DNA from: Methanobrevibacter sp.
Lineage (GTDB): Archaea; Methanobacteriota; Methanobacteria; Methanobacteriales; Methanobacteriaceae
Direction: 5' to 3'
Assembly: GCA_017407115.1 (NCBI GenBank)
Contig: JAFQXD010000060.1
Location: 36,939 to 100,938 of the forward strand
DNA: 64,000 nucleotides
This document shows positions 38,407 through 47,402 of this stretch, in pieces. Position 1 is the first letter of the stretch, and the number at the start of each line of letters is the position of its first letter. The notes beneath the pieces are model-generated. The model worked only from the letters and a program-made list of their open reading frames with translations, did no database searches and had not been told where the DNA came from. The position numbers and the translations under genes were made by a program.

Positions 38407-41058
38407 ATGCAAGAAGAAATTTTACAATTATATGAAAAAATCAAAGATCAACTTTCTGAAGAAGAGTTCAACGCTGAAATTGAAGAATTACGTAAAAGTT
38501 ACGGTGATGTAGAATTTATGAACGACGTTGATTTAGCACGCATGATTTTAGATAATTATGGTGTTGAAACTCCTGAAGTCGTTTCTGCAGAAGATAATGA
38601 AAATGCCATAGCTGAAGCTACAGACGATAATTCTATTGAAAACGTTGAAGATGCAGAATTTACAATGACTGAAGAAATTAAAGAATATTACGATAAAGTT
38701 AAAGACAAAATAACCGAAGAAGAATTCTTTAAACGCATGAATGTTTTCAAAAGTGAAAATGAAAGCATTTCATTCATGGGCGATACAACATTTGCAGACA
38801 TGGTAGTTAAAGAAGTGCAGGATAAAGAAGAAGAAGTTGAAGTTATATCCGAAAGGTCTGAATATGCTGCCGATTCAATAGACAAATTAGAGGATGGCAG
38901 TAAAGATGCCAATGTTGCAGGTAGGGTAATATCAATTTCAAATAAAAGATCATTCAAAACACGCAAAGGTAAGGAAGGAGAAGTTTGCAATGTAGAACTT
39001 CAAGACAATACCGGTAAAATGAGATGTGTTTTCTGGACTCAAAATATGCCTCTTTTGAAAAAATTCAATGAAGGAGACATTATACAAATCAAAAGTGTCG
39101 ATATCAAAGAAGGATATTCAGGTCTGGAAGCTAATTTAAGACCAAGATCAACAATAGCACACCTTGATGATGATCCTTCAAAATTCCCGGTATATGAAGA
39201 AACTATCACTAACATTGCTGACATCGAACCTGATACTAAAGTTAACATTGTTGCCAGAATTATTAGAATTCCAACTGTGAGAAGCTATGAAAAAAATGGA
39301 AAACAGGGAAAAGTGGCTTCACTTGAGCTACAGGATGCAACCGGAAAAATCTCATACACATTATGGAATAAAAATGTTGAACTGATCAATGATTTAAAAT
39401 TGGAAGACGGCGACACTGTAAAAATCCTTGCTGCCCAATCCCGTGAAAGAACAAATAGGGATGGTGAATCCGAAATCTCATTAAGCCATTGGGATGGAAG
39501 AATTATTAAAGGCGATTTTGACGTTCCTGAAATCGAACAGGAATTTTCCCAAATCGGCAGTTTATCAGAACAAAAAGACGTTTCTATTAAAGGTGTAGTA
39601 GTCAGACTCCAGGATATCAGAACCTTCATTAGAAAAACAGATAACAGTGAAGGCAGATTAAGAAACTTTGATGTGGGAGATACAACAGGTTCTATTAGAG
39701 TTACAGTTTGGGGTGATGATACTGCATTGCCAATAAACAAAGGAGACATTGTTAAAATTATCGGTGGAGACGTTCGCTTTGATGATTATACCGAGAGCGG
39801 ATATTCAATGAACACAAATTTCAATACTCAAATCACTATCAATCCTGAAAATTTAACTATTGAAGAATTGGATGAATTTGAAGGCATAAGAGAGCAATTA
39901 AGACCAATCCCTATAGGATCAATAGAAGAAATCGATGATGAAGGTAAAGAAATCGATGTTGTCGGTAGAATTCTTTCTGTAAATGACGTTAATGAATTCC
40001 AACGTGACGACGGAAGTGTAGGTATTGTTCGTTCAGTAATGTTTGCTGATGAGTCAGGTAAAGTTAGATTATCCTTCTGGAATGAAAAAGCACAGGAAGA
40101 ATATGTTGTCGGTGATGCATACCAAATTGAAAATGCTAGAACAAGACTTGGAATGATGAGTGTCGATTTAAATATTGGAAGCGGTTCTAGAGTAATCAAA
40201 TTATCCGAAGAACAAGCATCAGCAATGTTTATACCTGAATTGTCTACATTAGAAAAAACAATTTACAATCCTAAAAAAATAGAAGACCTTGATGAAGACG
40301 AAGAGGATACAATCATCATCGGTAGAATAATTGAGATCAATGATGTACGTACTTTTGAAAGGGATGCTGGTGAAGGTCATGTAAGAAATATTGAAATAGC
40401 TGATGATACAGGTTCCATTAGAGTTGCTTTATGGGATAAAGATGCTCTTAAGGAAAGAGAAATTGGTGAAGGAATAAAATTGCAGAACCCACGTTTAGCA
40501 TTGAATATGGATAATCGTCTTGAAGCTAACGTGTCAAGCGCTACAACTATTCTTGAACCTAGTGAAAGCGAATTGGAAAAATTACCTTCAATCGATGACT
40601 TGATGGCAGAAATATACACACCGAAAACAATAGAATCATTGTTGGAAGATGACACTAATGTATGTGTTACCGGTACAATAAAAGAGGTAAATGCTCAAAG
40701 AGTAATTCTTAAAAGATGCCCTAATTGTAATCAAAGTGTAGAAGAAACCATTGACGAATACATTTGTGATAATTGTGGCCATACTTTTGATGAACCGGAT
40801 TATCTCCTCATGGTTCCAACAAGAATTGAAGATGATACTGGAGATATTCAAGTCACATTCTTTGATAAATTAGCTGAAGAATTAATCGGAATGAAAAAAG
40901 AAGAAATCATTAGTCTAATTGAAGATGGTTACGGCATTGAAGATAAACTCGAAGACTTAAATGGATTAACTATTGAAATAATAGCTAATGTCAGTTTTGA
41001 TGAATTTAATGAAGAAAATAGGTTAAGCCCTAAAAAGATCATAAACAAATATTTTTAA
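38407..41058 (+). CDS. Replication protein A, multi-OB-fold single-stranded-DNA-binding protein
   Basis: 883 residues. Two copies of a short acidic helical module open the protein (residues 1-52 and 87-137; EEILQLYEKIKDQLSEEEF against EEIKEYYDKVKDKITEEEF). Five OB folds follow (~155-255, 270-375, 390-490, 510-605, 625-720), each with a GRIxxIxxxRxF..GxVxxxxxxDxTGxIRxxxW pattern. The last is an OB fold interrupted by a zinc ribbon, CPNC-(x)14-CDNC (~770-800). This is the architecture of euryarchaeal RPA that coats ssDNA in replication and repair. radA follows after 25 bases, so binding and strand-exchange proteins are in one unit. The short N-terminal module duplication is uncommon as far as I know. 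Confidence 0.85.
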   Translation: MQEEILQLYEKIKDQLSEEEFNAEIEELRKSYGDVEFMNDVDLARMILDNYGVETPEVVSAEDNENAIAEATDDNSIENVEDAEFTMTEEIKEYYDKVKDKITEEEFFKRMNVFKSENESISFMGDTTFADMVVKEVQDKEEEVEVISERSEYAADSIDKLEDGSKDANVAGRVISISNKRSFKTRKGKEGEVCNVELQDNTGKMRCVFWTQNMPLLKKFNEGDIIQIKSVDIKEGYSGLEANLRPRSTIAHLDDDPSKFPVYEETITNIADIEPDTKVNIVARIIRIPTVRSYEKNGKQGKVASLELQDATGKISYTLWNKNVELINDLKLEDGDTVKILAAQSRERTNRDGESEISLSHWDGRIIKGDFDVPEIEQEFSQIGSLSEQKDVSIKGVVVRLQDIRTFIRKTDNSEGRLRNFDVGDTTGSIRVTVWGDDTALPINKGDIVKIIGGDVRFDDYTESGYSMNTNFNTQITINPENLTIEELDEFEGIREQLRPIPIGSIEEIDDEGKEIDVVGRILSVNDVNEFQRDDGSVGIVRSVMFADESGKVRLSFWNEKAQEEYVVGDAYQIENARTRLGMMSVDLNIGSGSRVIKLSEEQASAMFIPELSTLEKTIYNPKKIEDLDEDEEDTIIIGRIIEINDVRTFERDAGEGHVRNIEIADDTGSIRVALWDKDALKEREIGEGIKLQNPRLALNMDNRLEANVSSATTILEPSESELEKLPSIDDLMAEIYTPKTIESLLEDDTNVCVTGTIKEVNAQRVILKRCPNCNQSVEETIDEYICDNCGHTFDEPDYLLMVPTRIEDDTGDIQVTFFDKLAEELIGMKKEEIISLIEDGYGIEDKLEDLNGLTIEIIANVSFDEFNEENRLSPKKIINKYF

Positions 41059-41083
41059 ATAAACAAGTAAAGGAATGATTATT

Positions 41084-42019
41084 ATGGTAGAATTAGCAGA
41101 TTTACCAGGTGTTGGAGAAAAAACAGCAGAAAAATTAAGAGATGCAGGTTTCGCTGATATGATGAGATTAGCTACTGCCACTCCAAAAGAATTATCAGTT
41201 AAGGCTGAAATTGGTGAAGGTGTCGCTGAAAAAGTTATTGAAGCTGCTCGTAGAGCTGAAAACATAGATTTTGAGACTGCATTGGAAGTTGATGAAAGAA
41301 GGAAAGATGTTGGCCATATTACCGTCGGCAGCCAAGAATTCAATGATTTGATTGGCGGAGGAATCGAAACCCAATCCATTACTGAAGTATTTGGTGAATT
41401 TGGATCTGGTAAAAGTCAAATTTCTCATGAATTAGCAGTGACTGTTCAATTGCCTGTTGAACTCGGAGGACTTGAAGGTGAATGCGTATTTGTCGATACT
41501 GAAAATACTTTCCGTCCAGAAAGGGTTAGACAAATTGCAGAAGGTTTTGATTTAGATGTCGAACAAGTTTTAAGTAGAATTCATGTTGCCCGTGCTTTTA
41601 ACTCTGCTCACCAAATTTTAATGGTCGATAAAATCAATGAACTTATCCAAAATGGAGCTAATATCAAATTGGTCATTGTTGATTCATTGATGGCTCACTT
41701 CAGAGCTGAATATGTTGGAAGGGAGTCTCTTGCTGTAAGACAACAAAAATTAAATCAACATTTACATTCACTTCAGCAAATTGCAAATACTTATAATGTA
41801 GCTGTTTTCTTAACTAACCAAGTTCAAGCTAAACCGGATTCATTCTTTGGAAGTCCTACAAAAGCTATTGGTGGACACGTATTAGGACACGCTTCTACTT
41901 ACAGAATTTGGCTTAAGAAAGGATTGGCAGGTAAAAGAATTGCACGTTTGGTCGATTCACCTCATTTACCTGAAGGAGAATGTGTATTTAAAATTACTAG
42001 CGAAGGTATCGTTAGTTAA
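41084..42019 (+). CDS. radA: DNA repair and recombination protein RadA
   Basis: About 311 residues. The N-terminal helix-hairpin-helix domain ([24 protein letters not shown]) is followed by a RecA-type ATPase core with Walker [23 protein letters not shown], Walker [19 protein letters not shown], and L2-side [27 protein letters not shown]. It forms filaments on ssDNA and catalyses strand exchange. ATG 41084 has AAGGA about 10 bases before it; the in-frame ATG at 41075 would abut that site. Confidence 0.9.
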   Translation: MVELADLPGVGEKTAEKLRDAGFADMMRLATATPKELSVKAEIGEGVAEKVIEAARRAENIDFETALEVDERRKDVGHITVGSQEFNDLIGGGIETQSITEVFGEFGSGKSQISHELAVTVQLPVELGGLEGECVFVDTENTFRPERVRQIAEGFDLDVEQVLSRIHVARAFNSAHQILMVDKINELIQNGANIKLVIVDSLMAHFRAEYVGRESLAVRQQKLNQHLHSLQQIANTYNVAVFLTNQVQAKPDSFFGSPTKAIGGHVLGHASTYRIWLKKGLAGKRIARLVDSPHLPEGECVFKITSEGIVS

Positions 42020-42039
42020 TTTTAATTTTTCTTTTTTTA

Positions 42040-42106
42040 GTGTAACCTATTTGATTACACAATAAAAATTTCTTGGTAATTTTATTCAAAATTACCTATT
42101 TTTATT
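42040..42106 (+). terminator. Two tandem hairpins after radA
   Basis: Hairpin 1 is GTGTAA / TTACAC (42040-42060), preceded by a T-tract. Hairpin 2 is GGTAATTTT-ATTC-AAAATTACC (42075-42096), a perfect 9-bp stem followed by TATTTTTATTTT. Confidence 0.7.
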
Positions 42107-42387
42107 TTAACCTAAATTTTTTATTTTATTAAATATTGATTATTAATCTTTTTTAGTCATAAATGATGTTATATATGCTTTATTTTGCTTTTAATGCAAT
42201 TTTAATCAAAATTTTTTTTCATTATATATAAACTTTACTCTAAGATGTCATAAGAAAGCTTTAAATATGTGGATTTACTACATATGTATATCTAATACTA
42301 TGTAAAAATTCTATAGACTTTTTTTAAAAAATTGCAATTTTTATTATATATTAGATATTTTTCACGACTTGTACAAGGTGAATTAAT
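42107..42387 (+). promoter_or_regulatory. Upstream region of hdrA with several TATA boxes
   Basis: This AT-rich gap has no ORF. TATA-like sequences lie near 42167, 42221-42230 (attatatata) and 42341-42350 (ttattatata). The last would give a leader of ~15 nt containing AAGGTGA (42375-42381), the first two long leaders. Between them a loose inverted repeat (atatgt ... acatat, ~42268-42288) could fold. Several start sites for a major methanogenesis gene are likely. Confidence 0.45.
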
Positions 42388-44376
42388 ATGGCAGAAGAAA
42401 TAAATAATAACGAAGAATTAAGGATAGGTGTTTACGTCTGTCACTGTGGTGTAAACATTGGTGGAGTAGTCGACTGTCCTGAAGTTGCAGAGTATGCAAA
42501 GACATTACCTAATGTTGTATACGCAACCGACTACAAATACATGTGTTCCGACCCGGGTCAAGCTATGATCCAAGAGGACATTAAAGAAAAAGGATTAAAC
42601 AGAATTGTTGTAGCAGCATGTTCTCCTCGTCTTCACGAACCTACTTTCCGTAGATGTGTAGAAGAAGCTGGATTAAACAAATTCTTATTTGAATTTGCTA
42701 ACTTAAGAGAACAAGACTCCTGGGTACACATGAGCTTACCTGAAGAAGCTACTGCAAAAGCTAAAGACTTAACACGTATGGCTGTTGCAAAAGCAAGATT
42801 ACTCGAACCATTAGAAGCTACCAAAGTAGCAGTAGATAACAAAGCATTAGTTATCGGTGGTGGAGTAGCAGGTATCCAAACCGCATTAGATTTAGGTGAC
42901 ATGGGATTCAAAACCTACATGGTAGAAAGAAACCCAACCATTGGTGGAAGAATGGGACAATTAGATAAAACTTTCCCAACTCTCGACTGTTCAATGTGTA
43001 TTTTAGCACCTAAAATGGTAGACTGTTCCAAACACGAAAACATCGAATTGATTTCCTACGCAGAAGTAACTGAAGTAGACGGATACATCGGTAACTTCAA
43101 CGTTAAAGTAGAGAAAAAAGCTAGATACGTCGATGAAGACTTATGTACTGGATGTGGCCAATGTCAAGAAGCTTGTCCTATCGAAATACCTAACTACTAC
43201 GACGAAGGTGTAGGTATGGTAAAAGCAGCATACATCCCATTCCCTCAAGCTGTACCATTATGTGCAACTATCGATAAAGACTACTGTATCGAATGTAACT
43301 TATGTGTACAAGCATGTGGACCAGGAGCTATCGACCACAACCAACAACCTGAAATCATTGATTTAGAAGTTGGTACTATCGTTGCTGCAATCGGTTACGA
43401 CCCATTCGACCCATCTGGAATTTACCAATACGGATACGGACGTTTCTCAAACGTAATTACCGCTATGGAAATTGAAAGAATGATTAACGCATCAGGTCCT
43501 ACTGGTGGACACGTAATCAAACCTTCCGACGGTATCGAACCTAAACGTGTTGCATTCATCCACTGTGTAGGTTCAAGAGATGAACAAATCGGTAAACCAT
43601 ACTGTTCCAGAGTATGTTGTATGTACTCTATGAAAAACGCTCAATTATGTATTGACCACGAACCTGACACCGAAGTAACCTGTTACTACATGGATATCCG
43701 TTCATTCGGTAAAGGATATGAAGAGTTCTACAAAACATCTCAAGAAAAATACGGTATTGAATTTATCAGAGGTAAACCAGCACAAATCTTCGAAAACGAT
43801 GATTTAACCTTAACTATCAGAGCAGAAGATACTTTACTCGGTAAAGTAACTGAATACACTTACGATTTAGTTGTATTAAGTGTAGGTCTCGAACACTCCG
43901 CTGGATCCGACGACCTCAGACAAACCTTAGGTCTTTCCAGATCTGCAGACGGATTCTACATGGAAGCTCACCCTAAACTCAGACCTGTTGACACCTTAAC
44001 TGACGGTGTTTACATTGCTGGTGTAGCACAAGGACCTAAAGATATTCCTGACTCCGTAGCACAAGGTTCAGCTGCAGCATCCAGAGCAGCAATCCCAATG
44101 GCTAAAGGAGAAGTAGAAATCGAACCTATTATTGCATCCAACGACGAAACCATTTGTGGTGCTTGTCAAGTATGTGTTGAATTATGTCCATTCGACGCTA
44201 TTTCAATCGCAACTGGTGTAGGTGGAAAAGAATTTGCACAAATTAACTCCGCATTATGTAAAGGATGTGGAACTTGTGTAGGTGCATGTCCATCTGGTGC
44301 AATGAACCAACAACACTTCAAAACCGAGCAAATTATGGCACAAATCAGTGCTGCTCTTGAAGACTTAGGTAAATAG
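42388..44376 (+). CDS. hdrA: CoB-CoM heterodisulfide reductase, subunit A
   Basis: 662 residues. It is the FAD iron-sulfur subunit of the HdrABC complex that, with the F420-non-reducing hydrogenase, reduces CoM-S-S-CoB and bifurcates electrons to ferredoxin. N-terminal [16 protein letters not shown] site [20 protein letters not shown] at ~155; active region [18 protein letters not shown] with cysteine where some methanogens have selenocysteine; ferredoxin motifs [44 protein letters not shown] and [16 protein letters not shown]. Codon choice (AAC, TAC, GAC, TTC, CAC) differs strongly from most neighbours and fits very high expression. hdrB and hdrC are not in the window. Confidence 0.93.
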   Translation: MAEEINNNEELRIGVYVCHCGVNIGGVVDCPEVAEYAKTLPNVVYATDYKYMCSDPGQAMIQEDIKEKGLNRIVVAACSPRLHEPTFRRCVEEAGLNKFLFEFANLREQDSWVHMSLPEEATAKAKDLTRMAVAKARLLEPLEATKVAVDNKALVIGGGVAGIQTALDLGDMGFKTYMVERNPTIGGRMGQLDKTFPTLDCSMCILAPKMVDCSKHENIELISYAEVTEVDGYIGNFNVKVEKKARYVDEDLCTGCGQCQEACPIEIPNYYDEGVGMVKAAYIPFPQAVPLCATIDKDYCIECNLCVQACGPGAIDHNQQPEIIDLEVGTIVAAIGYDPFDPSGIYQYGYGRFSNVITAMEIERMINASGPTGGHVIKPSDGIEPKRVAFIHCVGSRDEQIGKPYCSRVCCMYSMKNAQLCIDHEPDTEVTCYYMDIRSFGKGYEEFYKTSQEKYGIEFIRGKPAQIFENDDLTLTIRAEDTLLGKVTEYTYDLVVLSVGLEHSAGSDDLRQTLGLSRSADGFYMEAHPKLRPVDTLTDGVYIAGVAQGPKDIPDSVAQGSAAASRAAIPMAKGEVEIEPIIASNDETICGACQVCVELCPFDAISIATGVGGKEFAQINSALCKGCGTCVGACPSGAMNQQHFKTEQIMAQISAALEDLGK

Positions 44377-44379
44377 ATT

Positions 44380-44409
44380 TAGAGATTAATTTCTCTATCT
44401 CTTTTTTTT
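44380..44409 (+). terminator. Hairpin plus T-tract after hdrA
   Basis: TAGAGA-TTAATT-TCTCTA followed by TCTCTTTTTTTTA. It uses the same TTAATT loop as the terminator at 3764. Confidence 0.75.
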
Positions 44410-44410
44410 A

Positions 44411-44515
44411 TTTTGACATTAACGACTGCTTTTTTTATGTTTCGCTTTTTTTGACCTGTTTGATATATCTTGATTTTACTTTAGCTTTGGAATTTGTGAT
44501 GGTCGGTGTTAATGT
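44411..44515. repeat. 105-bp direct repeat, copy 1
   Basis: It matches 45085-45188 except for one missing base and one substitution (about 98% identity). It starts ttttgacattaacgactgct and ends ggtcggtgttaatgt. Weaker similarity (roughly two-thirds identity) continues ~90 bp beyond the right end in both copies. It lies in the 997-bp gap between hdrA and the GNAT gene. Confidence 0.9.
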
Positions 44516-44796
44516 CAGTTTCGTCTGATTATTTCAATGCTTTTTTTTTGTTTTGATTTCATTTTGGTTGGTTAATCTTTTGATTTAATTGATGTTTGTT
44601 TTTGCTGTAATTTTGCATTTTTACTTTTTCATACAAGTTATCAAGTTTAGGCCAATATTTTATTCTAAAAACAATTTTACAGGCTTTAATCATCGATTAA
44701 TTTATATATTAGGGTGTTTAATTTATTATTGGGACTGGTCCTTGAAAGATTTTGCTCGCTTAGATTAAATCACCACATAAATCCTAAGGTGATAAT

Positions 44797-44880
44797 TTGA
44801 GTAAAAATTACGAATTGTTAATAATATTACTTATTACTATTCTAAGACTAATCACCATTATCATTTTAAAATTTTTGTAA
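44797..44880 (+). CDS. Possible 27-residue hydrophobic peptide
   Basis: A short frame starting TTG at 44797 with a near-perfect ribosome binding site AAGGTGAT (44786-44793) and ending TAA. After MSKNYE it is almost entirely Leu/Ile/Thr, one membrane helix with a lone Arg and a Lys near the end. TTTATATATTA (44700-44710) could be its TATA box. Its size and character recall type I toxin peptides or small membrane regulators. It is framed by the direct repeats at 44411 and 45085. No family is recognised. Confidence 0.4.
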   Translation: MSKNYELLIILLITILRLITIIILKFL

Positions 44881-44949
44881 TTTAAAACTGTTGAATGCTA
44901 AAAAATTTTGAGTTTTAGAATTTTCCTCTGGTGAGTTTTTGTCGCTTTC

Positions 44950-44975
44950 ATGATACGTATCATAACTATTATATA
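44950..44975. promoter_or_regulatory. Perfect 14-bp palindrome next to a TATA box
   Basis: ATGATACGTATCAT (44950-44963) is fully self-complementary. It is followed within three bases by ctattatatattg (TATA-like), the position expected for a regulator acting on a promoter that reads to the right. Confidence 0.55.
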
Positions 44976-44997
44976 TTGTTAGATATAAAATTAGAAT

Positions 44998-45080
44998 TTG
45001 TACAAAAATTATCAAAATTTTGTATTTATGTGGGAATATAAAGTTAGATTCAATTCTAACTTTATATTATTTTGGATCTG
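44998..45080 (+). ncRNA. Candidate small RNA ending in a strong hairpin
   Basis: It begins about 25 bp after the TATA box at 44967-44975 and ends in the hairpin AATATAAAGTTAGA-TTCAAT-TCTAACTTTATATT (45035-45068, 14 perfect pairs), followed by TTTTGG and then eight T (45081-45088). A weaker inverted repeat (ACAAAA / TTTTGT, 45002-45023) lies between. There is no ORF. The boundaries are inferred, not seen. Confidence 0.4.
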
Positions 45081-45084
45081 TTTT

Positions 45085-45188
45085 TTTTGACATTAACGAC
45101 TGCTTTTTTTATGTTTCGCTTTTTTTGACTGTTTGATATATCTTGATTTTACTTTAGCTTTGGAGTTTGTGATGGTCGGTGTTAATGT
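45085..45188. repeat. 105-bp direct repeat, copy 2
   Basis: Second copy of the repeat at 44411-44515, in the same orientation, 674 bp further on. It lacks one C (gactgtttg against gacctgtttg) and has one G for A. A lysine-rich minus-strand frame of 69 codons crosses it, but the first copy breaks that frame. Confidence 0.9.
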
Positions 45189-45373
45189 GAATTCTGGTTG
45201 ATTATTTGGATAGTTTTCATTTGATTTCATTTTCTTTAATTGATTTTTTGAGTTAATCGACATGATGTTTGAGCAGTTTCTTTTCACTATCGCATGTCCC
45301 ACTCATATCACATAATTTTAATTTTCATTATTTTTAAATATTTTATTGACAAAATTTTAAACAAGGTGAAAAT

Positions 45374-47017
45374 ATGAATAAACTATACAATAAGGATAAT
45401 GTAAGCTTATTGGAATTTTTAGAAAAAAATTATCCGAATATTTTAAATTCAATTAAAAAAGAAAATTATACTTTGGAATTCATGGAGTTCAGGGTTTTTC
45501 ATGAGATATATTGTGAAGATGAAGTTGTAGGATTCATTTCACTGGATCAGTTTCATATAATTCCAACAGACATTTCAATCAATGAATGCTATGTCATGCC
45601 GGAATTTAGAGGCAAAAACTTATTGTACAATGAATTGTTTAATTTGATAACTTCTCCCAATTTTACTTTTTATCCGAGAAATCCAAACAGGGCTTTTGTA
45701 AATGTATTGCTGAAAAATAATTTAGCTTTTAAATTCTCAAATAATTTGGTAATAAGTTATATGAAATTTATTTTGGATTTGAACACGGTTTATAAGAATT
45801 CCAACATTAAACGTTTCTATAAGAATCCCGATTTGGATGAAATTCCATATAAGGCAAACATTTTTGACATGGATTTGTGCAGCATATTCTTTTTAGACCC
45901 GATGCTTAATTTCATAAAATACAGTGATGTAATGGCATTGACGCTTCCAAGAAAATCCGATTTGAAAAAATACAAATTAAGAAAAAAGCTTAAGAGAGTC
46001 AGTGAAGGCTATCTGGATAAATGTTATGATGCCCGTGAAAAGGCTGATGAGGAAATTTTGGATTATTTTGATGAGGTTGAAAACGATATTTACGATTTGA
46101 TTTGTGTTGAAAACACTTTAGGCACATCAGACGAATTAAAAACTGAGTTTGCAAAATATTTAAAAGAAAATAAACTGTCTGATGATGATGGATTTAAAAT
46201 AATTGAAAACATCACAGGGGCACTGGAGAAAAATGAATTGACCATAAAAAACTGCAGGCGCAGAATGCATTATCTGGTTGAAAACATTGACATGATAGAT
46301 GGGGCTTTGGTTGATGATGATGACGGCTGTCCATTCTGCGGTGAGTACAATTTTGAATTCGTCGATTCATGTGAAACCTGTGGTCAAAGATTAAGGGACA
46401 TAAGTTATGAAGAAGAGCTTAAACATAATTTCGATGATTTTGACATTGAAAAGCTGCTGGAGGATTTTGATCATGAAAAATTTCAGGAAATGTTGGACTT
46501 AGATGAGTTTTGGGGAAGAGTTCCAATTGAAGAAAATGACCCTTATTTTGACTTAAAAACCTTTTACAATGAAAAACTGACTTTCTTTGATTTTGAGGAA
46601 ATTAAACAATATTATGATAATGCAGATAAGTCCTTGAGTTTGGATACAATATTTGAGGAGTATTTTGATGACAAGATTGCAAATTGCAGGGACAAGGACG
46701 ATAAATTCGATTTGTATAAGGATTTTCTATTGAATTATTTCTATTACAATTTAGAGACCAACAAATTCAGTGTGGCCTTAACTTATCTCATTCAGTTCAT
46801 CATTCTTGCTTCAAATGAGGACAGTATATTTGAAGGTGATATCATTCAAAGAACTCCGTATTCGACTGACGCTTTATTTGCAATTGAGGAATTTCTAAAA
46901 CATGCTGAAGACTATGATGTTGATAAATGCCTCGATGAAGCGTTTAAAACATTTAAAGTCGATGAATGGAACAGCAATAAGGAGGAAATATATGAGATTA
47001 TACCTCAATATTTCTAA
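45374..47017 (+). CDS. GNAT-like N-terminal domain protein with zinc ribbon
   Basis: 547 residues. Residues ~1-125 resemble a GNAT acetyltransferase: EVVGFISLDQFH strand, then ISINECYVMPEFRGKNLLYNELFNLI, where VMPEFRGKNL is the acetyl-CoA pyrophosphate loop region. The middle (~190-310) is helical and charged. A zinc ribbon CPFCGEYNFEFVDSCETCG lies at ~318-336. The remaining ~210 residues are acidic and rich in Asp, Glu, Phe and Tyr (DFDIEKLLEDFDHEKFQEML). I do not recognise the full-length architecture. The substrate is unknown. AAGGTGAAAATATG gives a strong start. It stands alone between two non-coding accessory stretches. Confidence 0.6.
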   Translation: MNKLYNKDNVSLLEFLEKNYPNILNSIKKENYTLEFMEFRVFHEIYCEDEVVGFISLDQFHIIPTDISINECYVMPEFRGKNLLYNELFNLITSPNFTFYPRNPNRAFVNVLLKNNLAFKFSNNLVISYMKFILDLNTVYKNSNIKRFYKNPDLDEIPYKANIFDMDLCSIFFLDPMLNFIKYSDVMALTLPRKSDLKKYKLRKKLKRVSEGYLDKCYDAREKADEEILDYFDEVENDIYDLICVENTLGTSDELKTEFAKYLKENKLSDDDGFKIIENITGALEKNELTIKNCRRRMHYLVENIDMIDGALVDDDDGCPFCGEYNFEFVDSCETCGQRLRDISYEEELKHNFDDFDIEKLLEDFDHEKFQEMLDLDEFWGRVPIEENDPYFDLKTFYNEKLTFFDFEEIKQYYDNADKSLSLDTIFEEYFDDKIANCRDKDDKFDLYKDFLLNYFYYNLETNKFSVALTYLIQFIILASNEDSIFEGDIIQRTPYSTDALFAIEEFLKHAEDYDVDKCLDEAFKTFKVDEWNSNKEEIYEIIPQYF

Positions 47018-47055
47018 AATCTTATTTTTTTCATTAAAAATGCCGATTTTTCCAA

Positions 47056-47321
47056 TGCTGTCAAGTTAAGATTTTCTTGATTTTTTTAAAAGCTGTCTTG
47101 CATGTTTGATTTGCATTTTTTATGATAATATTTCTTTTTATCTCTTTCTTCGTTTGTTGTTGGATTTAATTAACTATTAATAATACTTAAAATTAGATAT
47201 AATTAAATTCAAATTAACTAAAAAGTAATTAAAATAAATAACGAAATAATTAGAATAAACAAAGCAAAAACATCAATAAAAACACAAAAAATCCTATGAA
47301 AAAAATCTTAGCTTGACAGCA
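47056..47321. mobile_element. 266-bp MITE-like element
   Basis: The left end TGCTGTCAAGTTAAGATTTT (47056-47075) and right end (47302-47321) are inverted copies, 19 of 20 bases matching. The interior is AT-rich with no coding frame. Non-coding DNA with long terminal inverted repeats is the definition of a miniature inverted-repeat element. No clear target-site duplication was seen at the ends. It fills most of the 385-bp gap before glyA. Confidence 0.5.
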
Positions 47322-47402
47322 GTATATTTTTTCATAACTCTTATATTGGAAGATATACAAAAATTTAATCATATATTTATAATTGGATATTAGGTGTAGT
47401 AA

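Noticed and set aside
38688..40851. Long minus-strand open frames opposite the RPA gene
   Set aside because: They follow from the strong codon bias of the plus-strand gene, have low-complexity Ser/Leu-rich translations and no ribosome binding sites.
42388..44376. Transfer of hdrA because its codon use differs from its neighbours
   Set aside because: The bias is toward C-ending codons expected for a very highly expressed gene in these methanogens, and glyA leans the same way.
45093..45302. Minus-strand 69-codon frame with a lysine-rich end
   Set aside because: The second copy of its 3' part (44411-44515) has a one-base difference that ends the frame early, and identity continues past the stop codon. 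The repeat is conserved as DNA, not as protein.
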